DNA of 64,000 nucleotides. Source: Pseudomonas fulva. GTDB taxonomy: Bacteria; Pseudomonadota; Gammaproteobacteria; Pseudomonadales; Pseudomonadaceae. A model generated the notes under the pieces. It did no database searches and had not been told where the DNA came from. It saw nothing but the letters and a program-made list of their open reading frames with translations. The first letter of the stretch is position 1. Every line of letters begins with the position of its first letter. The DNA lies in assembly GCF_023517795.1 (NCBI RefSeq), contig NZ_CP082928.1, positions 1,798,001-1,862,000 of the forward strand, read 5' to 3'. The position numbers and the translations under genes were made by a program. Shown one piece after another: positions 56,961 through 64,000 of this stretch.

Positions 56961-56985
56961 AAAACGGGCCCAAAGGGCCCGTTTT
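56961..56985. terminator. Bidirectional terminator between convergent genes
   Basis: A perfect 11-bp inverted repeat (aaaacgggccc 56961-56971 with gggcccgtttt 56975-56985) and a 3-nt loop. It gives T-runs on both strands, so it can end the acyl-CoA dehydrogenase and ppk transcripts. Confidence 0.92.
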
Positions 56986-56998
56986 CCAATCCAGCCGA

Positions 56999-59212
56999 TC
57001 AGCGCGCGGTGATCACCGGTGCGCTGAGCTTCTCCAGCAGGCTGGCTTGCGCGCTGCGCGAGTTCTGGTTGCCGGTGGGCGACAGCCGCACGTAGCGGCC
57101 ATCGGGCTGCAGCACCCAGGCGTGGGTGTTGTCGGTGAGGTAGGCCTCCAGCTCCTTCTTGACCCGGGTGATGAGCTTCTTGCCTTCCACCGGGAAGCAG
57201 GTCTCCACCCGCTTGTCGAGGTTGCGCTCCATCCAGTCGGCACTGGACAGGTAGATCAGCTCGTCACCGCCGTTGAGGAAGTAATAGACCCGGGTGTGCT
57301 CCAGGAAGCGGCCGATGATCGAGCGCACCTGGATGTTGTGCGACACCCCGGGAATGCCCGGGCGCAGGCAGCACATGCCGCGCACCACCAGGTCGATCTT
57401 CACGCCGGTCTGGCTGGCCTTGTACAGCGCACGGATGATCTTGGCATCGGTCAGCGAGTTGAACTTGGCGATGATGTGCGCCGGCTTGCCTTCGGCGGCG
57501 CTCGCCGTCTCCTTGGCGATCAGGTCGAGCAGGGTCTTCTTCAGGGTGAAGGGCGCGTGCAGCAACTTCTTCATGCGCAGGGTCTTGCCCATGCCGATCA
57601 GCTGGCTGAACAGCTTGGAGACGTCCTCGCCCAGGGCCACGTCGGCGGTCAGCAGGCTATAGTCGGTGTACAGCCGCGCGTTGCCGGCGTGGTAGTTACC
57701 GGTACCCAGGTGCGCGTAACGGCGGATCTCGCCGTTCTCGCGGCGCAAGATCAGCATCATCTTGGAGTGGGTCTTGAAGCCGACCACGCCATAGATCACC
57801 ACCGCACCGGCAGCCTGCAGGCGGCTGGCCAGGGCCAGGTTGGATTCCTCGTCGAACCGCGCGCGCAATTCGATCACCGCGGTGACTTCCTTGCCGTTGC
57901 GCGCGGCTTCCACCAGCGCATCGACGATTTCCGAGTTGGCGCCCGAGCGGTACAGGGTCTGCTTGATCGCCAGCACGTGGGGATCCTTGGCCGCCTGGCG
58001 CAGCAGATCCACCACCGGGGTGAAGGATTCGAAAGGGTGCAGCAGCAGGATGTCCTGCTTGCTGATCACGTTGAACAGGTTGTCGCTGTTCTGCAAAAGC
58101 TTGGGGATCACCGGGGTGAACGGCGCGTGCTGCAGTTCCGGGTGGCTGTCCAGGCCGGTGATGCTGAACAGGCGGGTCAGGTTGACCGGCCCGTTGACCT
58201 GATACAGCTCGCTTTCCGACAGGCCGAACTGCTTGAGCAGCTGGTCGGTCAGGTGTTTCGGGCAGCTGTCGACCACTTCCAGGCGCACCGCGTCACCGTA
58301 GCGGCGGCTGAACAGCTCGCCACGCAGGGCGCGGGCAAGGTCTTCGACGTCCTCGGTGTCCACCGACAGGTCGGCGTTACGGGTCAGGCGGAACTGGTAG
58401 CAGCCCTTGACCTTCATGCCGGGGAACAGGTCGTCGGCGTGGGCGTGGATCATCGACGACAGGAACACGTAGTTGGCACCCGGGCCACCCACCTCTTCCG
58501 GCACCTTGATGATGCGCGGCAACAGGCGCGGCGCCGGAATCACCGCCAGACCGGAGTCGCGGCCGAAGGCGTCGACGCCCTCCAGCTCGACGATGAAGTT
58601 CAGGCTCTTGTTGACCAGCAGCGGGAAGGGGTGGGTCGGGTCGAGGCCGATCGGGGTGATGATCGGCGCGATCTCGTCGCGGAAATAGCGGCGCACCCAG
58701 GCCTTGTGCTTGGTCGTCCAGTAGCGGCGACGGATGAAATTGATGCCGTGCTTGGCCAGTGCCGGGAACAGCACATCGTTGAGGATGGCGTACTGGCGGC
58801 CGACCTGCTCGTGCACCAGCTCGGAAATGCGCGACAGCGCCTGGTGCGGTTGCAGGCCGTCGGCGCCGGCCTGTTCGCGGGCGAAGTTGATCTGCTTCTT
58901 CAGGCCGGCGACGCGGATCTCGAAGAACTCGTCGAGGTTGCTGGAGAAGATCAGCAGGAACTTCAGGCGTTCCAGCAACGGGTAGGACTCGTCCAGCGCC
59001 TGTTCCAGCACGCGGATGTTGAACTGCAGCTGCGACAGCTCGCGATGGATGTACAGGCTGCTGTCATCCAGGCTGGGCACGACCACGGGCGCTGCCGCGG
59101 TTTCGACTAGGGGTGTTTCCACGACTGTTTCCACCGGCGCTTCGTCGATCACCGGCAGGCTGAGGGCCGGCACATCGAGCTGTTCGTTCTCACTGAGTCC
59201 TTCGTTGCTCAT
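56999..59212 (-). CDS. ppk: Polyphosphate kinase 1
   Basis: A 737-residue enzyme that reversibly makes polyphosphate from ATP. After a low-complexity 45-residue extension, the PPK1 N domain ([18 protein letters not shown]), middle domain and two phospholipase-D-like C domains follow. The phospho-accepting histidine region reads [20 protein letters not shown], and [17 protein letters not shown] is the second conserved site. Length is usual for Pseudomonas. It lies 18 nt downstream of hemB in the same direction. In PAO1 ppk and hemB are also neighbours but far from PA5020, so a rearrangement joins these blocks here. Confidence 0.98.
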   Translation of the reverse strand: MSNEGLSENEQLDVPALSLPVIDEAPVETVVETPLVETAAAPVVVPSLDDSSLYIHRELSQLQFNIRVLEQALDESYPLLERLKFLLIFSSNLDEFFEIRVAGLKKQINFAREQAGADGLQPHQALSRISELVHEQVGRQYAILNDVLFPALAKHGINFIRRRYWTTKHKAWVRRYFRDEIAPIITPIGLDPTHPFPLLVNKSLNFIVELEGVDAFGRDSGLAVIPAPRLLPRIIKVPEEVGGPGANYVFLSSMIHAHADDLFPGMKVKGCYQFRLTRNADLSVDTEDVEDLARALRGELFSRRYGDAVRLEVVDSCPKHLTDQLLKQFGLSESELYQVNGPVNLTRLFSITGLDSHPELQHAPFTPVIPKLLQNSDNLFNVISKQDILLLHPFESFTPVVDLLRQAAKDPHVLAIKQTLYRSGANSEIVDALVEAARNGKEVTAVIELRARFDEESNLALASRLQAAGAVVIYGVVGFKTHSKMMLILRRENGEIRRYAHLGTGNYHAGNARLYTDYSLLTADVALGEDVSKLFSQLIGMGKTLRMKKLLHAPFTLKKTLLDLIAKETASAAEGKPAHIIAKFNSLTDAKIIRALYKASQTGVKIDLVVRGMCCLRPGIPGVSHNIQVRSIIGRFLEHTRVYYFLNGGDELIYLSSADWMERNLDKRVETCFPVEGKKLITRVKKELEAYLTDNTHAWVLQPDGRYVRLSPTGNQNSRSAQASLLEKLSAPVITAR

Positions 59213-59230
59213 TGAAATACCCTGGAGGGG

Positions 59231-60298
<1,068 letters not shown>

Positions 60299-60505
60299 TT
60301 ATGACCAAATGATGACGACCACAACGAATACTGCGACGGTGCGTCGCAGCCCATAAGGCACATCCCACGCGGTAAAAAGCTCGCGACGCCGCGGCGGCCG
60401 GGAACGAGCCGGGCGCGTGGACATTTCACAGGTTTTCGACAAATGCTGTTTTAGCATGTCGAACGGCGTAGCCTTGCCACCCCCTTTTTCGACGGTCATC
60501 TCTAC

Positions 60506-61057
60506 ATGCTGGAAAATCTGCTGCAGCACTTCGGTTACCCGGCGTTGGCGCTGGGCACCTTTCTCGAGGGCGAAATGTCACTGCTGCTGGCGGCCTACCT
60601 GGCATTGCGCGGCATCCTGCAGATCGAGCTGGTGATCCTGTTCGCCTTTCTCGGCACCTATGCCAGCGACCAGCTGTGGTTCCATCTGGGCCGTCGGCAT
60701 GGCCGCCGCATTCTCGAGCGCAAGCCCAAGTGGCAGGCCCTGAGCGACAAGGCCCTGGTGTACCTGCGCCGCCACCCGGACCTGTGGGTGCTGGGCTTTC
60801 GCTTCTTCTATGGCATGCGCACGGTGATGCCGCTGGCCATCGGTATTTCCGGCTACCCGCGGCGCCGCTACGTGATTCTCGACGCCATCGGCGCGGCGAT
60901 CTGGGCCATCGCGCTCGGCACCCTGGCCTACAAGCTCGGGCGCGCTCTGGAGGGCCTGCTCGGCGAGCTGCACCAGGTGCAGTTCTATTTGTTCGGCGCC
61001 CTGCTGGTAATCGGCCTCGGCGTCTGGTTGTACCGGCGTAGACAGCGCCAAGGCTGA
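60506..61057 (+). CDS. DedA family membrane protein
   Basis: A 183-residue inner-membrane protein of the DedA/VTT group, implicated in undecaprenyl-phosphate or phospholipid recycling across the membrane. LALGTFLEGEMSLLLAAYLA bears the conserved acidic residues of the re-entrant helix, and FRFFYGMRTVMPLAIGISGYPRRRY the arginine-glycine motif. Four to five hydrophobic stretches are visible. The ribosome-binding site is weak. It is divergent from hemB with a 261-bp gap containing a ctgcgac/gtcgcag hairpin at about 60333-60352. Confidence 0.9.
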   Translation: MLENLLQHFGYPALALGTFLEGEMSLLLAAYLALRGILQIELVILFAFLGTYASDQLWFHLGRRHGRRILERKPKWQALSDKALVYLRRHPDLWVLGFRFFYGMRTVMPLAIGISGYPRRRYVILDAIGAAIWAIALGTLAYKLGRALEGLLGELHQVQFYLFGALLVIGLGVWLYRRRQRQG

Positions 61058-61204
61058 AGCGCGATGCTTGACTGGAGCCGGGCCCAGGTTCAAAAGGCTG
61101 TAACAATTGGCTGACTTGCCAGTCATAACATCAAGCAGGTTTTCCCGGCGAACGCTCCGCTCACACGTGCCACGTGGGGCTCGCCCTTCATCAGGAGTTG
61201 GTCG

Positions 61205-61864
61205 ATGAACAAGAAAGTTGCAGTGATCCTTTCCGGTTGTGGCGTCTACGACGGCTCGGAGATCCACGAAAGCGTCATCACCCTGCTGCGCCTCGATCAG
61301 CGCGGCGTCCAGGTGCAGTGCTTCGCCCCCGATATCGACCAGGCCCACGTGATCAACCACCTCAATGGCGAGGAAATGCAGCCCGCCCGGAACGTGCTGG
61401 TTGAGTCGGCGCGCATCGCCCGCGGCAACATCAGGGACGTGCGCGAACTGCGTGCCGAGGACTTCGATGCGCTGATCGTGCCGGGCGGCTTCGGCGCCGC
61501 CAAGAACCTCTGCGACTTCGCAGGCAAGGGCGCCGATTGCACCGTGCAGGCTGACGTGCTGGCCGCTGCGCAATCCTTCGTCAGCGGCGCCAAGCCGGTC
61601 GGCCTGATCTGCATCGCCCCGGCCATGGCCGCGCGCCTCTTCGGCGCCGGCGTGACCTGCACCATCGGCACCGACGCCGAGACCGCCGCCGCCCTGACGC
61701 AAATGGGCGCCGAGCACGTGGACTGCCATGTCGAGGACATCGTCGAAGACACCGAGCGCAAGCTGGTGACCACCCCGGCCTACATGCTCGCCAAGTCCAT
61801 CGCCGAAGCGGCCTCGGGCATCAACAAGCTGGTCGATCGCGTGCTGGAAATGACCCACGAGTGA
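61205..61864 (+). CDS. elbB: Isoprenoid biosynthesis glyoxalase ElbB (DJ-1/PfpI-like)
   Basis: A 219-residue class I glutamine-amidotransferase-like protein of the DJ-1 superfamily. VAVILSGCGVYDGSEIHESV is the ElbB N-terminus, DALIVPGGFGAAKNLCDFA follows, and GLICIAPAMAARLF carries the nucleophile-elbow cysteine. The E. coli homologue shows glyoxalase activity and was linked to isoprenoid production; the physiological role is unclear. AGGAG lies 7 nt before the ATG. Confidence 0.95.
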   Translation: MNKKVAVILSGCGVYDGSEIHESVITLLRLDQRGVQVQCFAPDIDQAHVINHLNGEEMQPARNVLVESARIARGNIRDVRELRAEDFDALIVPGGFGAAKNLCDFAGKGADCTVQADVLAAAQSFVSGAKPVGLICIAPAMAARLFGAGVTCTIGTDAETAAALTQMGAEHVDCHVEDIVEDTERKLVTTPAYMLAKSIAEAASGINKLVDRVLEMTHE

Positions 61865-61906
61865 CGACCAGCTGCGCGTCGACTCTGCAAGCTCGTCAGC
61901 GAAACC

Positions 61907-62359
61907 TCAACCGCGCGACAGACGCGTCAGCAAGCGATCCAGGGAGTTGGCGAACGCCTGGCGATCCTTGTCGCCATAGGTCGCCTGTCCACCGCCGACC
62001 TGCCCTTGCTCACGCAGGTCGGTGAACAGGTTACGTACCGCCAGGCGCTCACCCATATTGCGCTCGTCGAACTCCCGGCCGCGGGGATCCAGCGCCAACA
62101 CGCCCTTCTTCACCAGGCGATCGGCGAGCGGCACGTCGCTGCAGATCACCAGCTCGCCCGGTACGGTATGCTCCACCAGGTAATCGTCGGCCGCATCGGG
62201 GCCGCTGGGCACCACGATCAGCTTCACGCAGGCGAAGTTGGGGCGCGCCACCGCCTGACCGGCGACCAGCACCACCTCGAAGTGACGCTTGAGGGCGAAC
62301 TTGACCACCTGATCGCGAGCCAGCCGGGGGCAGGCGTCGGCATCGATCCAGACACGCAT
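61907..62359 (-). CDS. yaiI: UPF0178 (YaiI/YqxD) family protein
   Basis: A 150-residue protein beginning MRVWIDADACPRLARDQVVK, with VLVAGQAVARPNF, ICSDVPLADRLVKKG and LDPRGREFDERNMGERLAVRN. The acidic constellation (D-A-D, later S-D-x-P-L-A) is like PIN-domain nucleases, but no activity has been shown for the family. The start at 62359 lies 2 nt after the LysE-type gene, so both are co-transcribed; the longer frame overlaps that gene and is rejected. Confidence 0.92.
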   Translation of the reverse strand: MRVWIDADACPRLARDQVVKFALKRHFEVVLVAGQAVARPNFACVKLIVVPSGPDAADDYLVEHTVPGELVICSDVPLADRLVKKGVLALDPRGREFDERNMGERLAVRNLFTDLREQGQVGGGQATYGDKDRQAFANSLDRLLTRLSRG

Positions 62360-62361
62360 GC

Positions 62362-62991
62362 TCAAACGGGAGCGCGGCGCACGGTGGCCAGCAGCGCTGC
62401 TGCCCCCACGAACAGCGCACCAAAGCTGCGGTTCATGATGCGCTGCTGACGCGGCGTGCGCAGCAGGCGCAGCACGCGCACCGCCAGGCCGGTGTAGCCG
62501 GCCATGACGATCAGGTCGACGGTCACCATGGTCACGCCGATGACCAGGTACTGCTCGGTCAGCGGCGCATGGGGATTGATGAACTGCGGCAGCACCGCGA
62601 GCATGAAGACGATGGCCTTGGGGTTGCCGAAGTTGACCAGAAAGCCGCGCAGCACCAGGCTCAGCGGCCGGCCGATGGGGCGCTCGCCCGTGACGGTCAT
62701 GTCGGCGGGCACGGCGCACCACTGGCGCCAGCCCAGGTACACCAGGTAGGCCACGCCGAACCACTTGATCAGGCTGAAGGCCAGGGCCGAGGTGGCCAGC
62801 ACCGCGCCGACACCCGCGGCGACGATGGCGATCTGCAACGCCAGGCCCAGCTGCAGGCCCAGGGCGTTCCAGTAGCCGCGCCAGAAGCCGTATTGCAAGC
62901 CCGCCGACATCGAGGCGATGGCCCCGGCGCCCGGCGACAGGCTGATCAGCCAACAGGCGACGAAGAAAGCGAGCCAGGTTTCCAGAGCCAT
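62362..62991 (-). CDS. LysE/RhtB family exporter
   Basis: A 209-residue inner-membrane exporter with six hydrophobic segments. The N-terminal FFVACWLISLSPGAGAIASM holds the LysE/RhtB S-P-G-P-like motif (here SPGAG), and AYLVYLGWRQW and GFLVNFGNPKAIVFMLAVLP are conserved in helices 3-4. It exports an amino acid or derivative not identifiable from sequence. It leads a two-gene operon with yaiI. Confidence 0.9.
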   Translation of the reverse strand: MALETWLAFFVACWLISLSPGAGAIASMSAGLQYGFWRGYWNALGLQLGLALQIAIVAAGVGAVLATSALAFSLIKWFGVAYLVYLGWRQWCAVPADMTVTGERPIGRPLSLVLRGFLVNFGNPKAIVFMLAVLPQFINPHAPLTEQYLVIGVTMVTVDLIVMAGYTGLAVRVLRLLRTPRQQRIMNRSFGALFVGAAALLATVRRAPV

Positions 62992-63118
62992 GGTGGCGAC
63001 CTCGGTGAGGGGTTATCGAAACGTCGAAACTACCTGAATTGCCGTCATGGCGTCAGGGGTCGCGAAAGCTATTCCATAGTGGCGCACAGGGCTTTCGAGA
63101 AAGCCGCGGCGCCTCGGA

Positions 63119-63706
63119 TCAGGATTCGATCTTGCGCGCCGTCGGCAGCTCGCCGTTGCGCCAGCGGCGTACCGCTTTCTGGAAGAACAGGCTGTTGGGA
63201 ATCTGCAGCCAGGTGCCCGGCGCATCGCCGGTCAGGTCTTCCAGGGTGGTGTAGAACAGGTTGATGGCCAGCACCCGGCCGCGCACGCCCGGCTTGTCGG
63301 CGCTTTCCAGCACCTCCACGCAGTCGCCGATGCGAAATGGCCCGAGGGCGAAGATCAGCAGCGTGCAGAACATGTTGGACAGCACGCTCCAGATCGCGAA
63401 GAAGGCGATCGCCGCCACCGCCACGAAACCGGTCAGCGCGCCCCACAGTACCTGGGCGGAGACGCCGAGGCGCTCGAGCACCAGCATGATGGCGCTACCG
63501 AGGATCAGCCAGCGGGTCAGGCCACGCAACGGCATCAGCAGCTCCGGCGGCAATTGTGGGTAGCGCTGGCCCAGGCGGGTGATGCCGCGGGTGAGAATGC
63601 GCTGGGCGACCCACGCCAGGATGAGGATCAGCAGCACCTGGCCGGCGCGCATCAGCGGCTGGCTCCAGGATACCAGCCAGGCCCAATCGATCAGCTCCAG
63701 GTTCAA
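63119..63706 (-). CDS. Small MscS-type mechanosensitive channel family protein
   Basis: A 195-residue membrane protein. Two to three helices (MRAGQVLLILILAWVAQRIL; WLILGSAIMLVLERLGV; LWGALTGFVAVAAIAFFAIW) lead into a compact MscS beta domain (PFRIGDCVEVL, then GTWLQIPNSLFFQKAV). The pore-lining glycine/alanine helix is shorter and less regular than in E. coli MscS (286 residues) and the C-terminal alpha/beta cage is missing, so gating properties may differ. It overlaps the ABC-F gene by 4 nt. A short GGCTTT/AAAGCC stem at 63090-63105 follows its end. Confidence 0.85.
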   Translation of the reverse strand: MNLELIDWAWLVSWSQPLMRAGQVLLILILAWVAQRILTRGITRLGQRYPQLPPELLMPLRGLTRWLILGSAIMLVLERLGVSAQVLWGALTGFVAVAAIAFFAIWSVLSNMFCTLLIFALGPFRIGDCVEVLESADKPGVRGRVLAINLFYTTLEDLTGDAPGTWLQIPNSLFFQKAVRRWRNGELPTARKIES

Positions 63707-64000
63707 ACCACGGCCTCCAGTTCACGTTGCAATGCTTCGAGGGTTTCCAGGGCTTCGAGCCAGCCCTCTTCCAGTTCGGCCTCGCGCGCCTTGAGCTGCG
63801 CCTGCTCGGCCAGGGCCTGGCGCAGCTCGTCCTTGCGCGCGGCCTCGTAGATGCCACTGTCACCCAGGCGCTCTTCCAGCGCCGCGAGCTTGGCCTGCAC
63901 CTGGCCCAGTTCGGCCTCGAGCTTGTCCGCCGCCTTCTTGTGCGGCGCCAGTTGCTGGCGCAACGCCGCAGCCGCCTGGCGCTGGCCACGCTTGTCGTTG
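63703..64000 (-). CDS. ABC-F ATPase (YheS-type), C-terminal fragment at window edge
   Basis: The last 98 codons of a gene extending past the right edge. The piece is a Lys/Glu/Ala-rich coiled coil (QQLAPHKKAADKLEAELGQ, then LKAREAELEEGWLEALE), typical of the C-terminal extension of YheS-like ABC-F proteins, ribosome-associated ATPases. No ABC motifs lie inside the window, so the family rests on this tail alone. Its stop overlaps the start of the MscS gene by 4 nt. Confidence 0.7.
   Translation of the reverse strand, partial: NDKRGQRQAAAALRQQLAPHKKAADKLEAELGQVQAKLAALEERLGDSGIYEAARKDELRQALAEQAQLKAREAELEEGWLEALETLEALQRELEAVV

Overview
The window is a chromosomal segment of a high-GC gammaproteobacterium, almost certainly a Pseudomonas. 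The evidence is gene order and content: nudF-yqiB, a thiC/tolC pair, waaA, hldE, a waaF-waaC-waaG-waaP-wapP-wapQ lipopolysaccharide (LPS) core operon, glnE, aceE-aceF, a dipA-like c-di-GMP phosphodiesterase, msrA, ppk-hemB and elbB. These follow P. aeruginosa PAO1 (PA4970s to PA5020, then PA5242 onward) as I remember it, with local rearrangements. I see no tRNA, rRNA, CRISPR array, phage or complete insertion sequence. Gene order alone does not give the species.

Layout. 1-8.5 kb: end of a DUF1249 gene, nudF, a DUF3298 lipoprotein, thiC with a long TPP-riboswitch leader, a TolC-type outer-membrane protein, waaA and a LysR regulator. 8.5-12 kb: an EmrE-size SMR pump, an FAD oxidoreductase, an aldo/keto reductase and a conserved unknown. 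12-24.6 kb: hldE, a dnpA-like PIG-L deacetylase, mig-14, waaL with a kinase-like gene, and on the minus strand a kinase-like gene, msbA and four glycosyltransferases. 24.7-33.7 kb: the variable outer-core island. It has one plus-strand unknown surface-carbohydrate gene, five further glycosyltransferase-like genes, a polysaccharide pyruvyl transferase and a carbamoyltransferase. 33.7-40.8 kb: a tandem-kinase protein, wapQ, wapP, waaP, waaG, waaC and waaF, tightly coupled. 40.8-48.7 kb: glnE and divergent aceEF. 49-54 kb: dipA-like gene, msrA, a small YjfB-type gene and an HD-GYP protein. 54-64 kb: rlmJ, an acyl-CoA dehydrogenase, ppk, hemB, a DedA protein, elbB, yaiI, a LysE-type exporter, a small MscS channel and the end of an ABC-F gene.

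How the genes work together. Most of 12-41 kb builds LPS. HldE makes the activated heptose. WaaA, WaaC and WaaF lay down Kdo and heptose on lipid A. WaaP, WapP, WapQ and related kinases phosphorylate, and WapO carbamoylates, the inner core. WaaG and the many other transferases extend the outer core. MsbA flips core-lipid A and WaaL ligates O-antigen. The pyruvyl transferase and unassigned transferases suggest a strain-specific outer core with an acidic pyruvate ketal.

Non-coding highlights: a TPP aptamer separated from thiC by a Pseudomonas-type dispersed repeat; two related MITE-like elements, each ending on the stop codon of a neighbouring gene (thiC, rlmJ); a pair of TGTAG-N5-CTACA sites upstream of aceE; and nested inverted repeats between the LysR and SMR genes.
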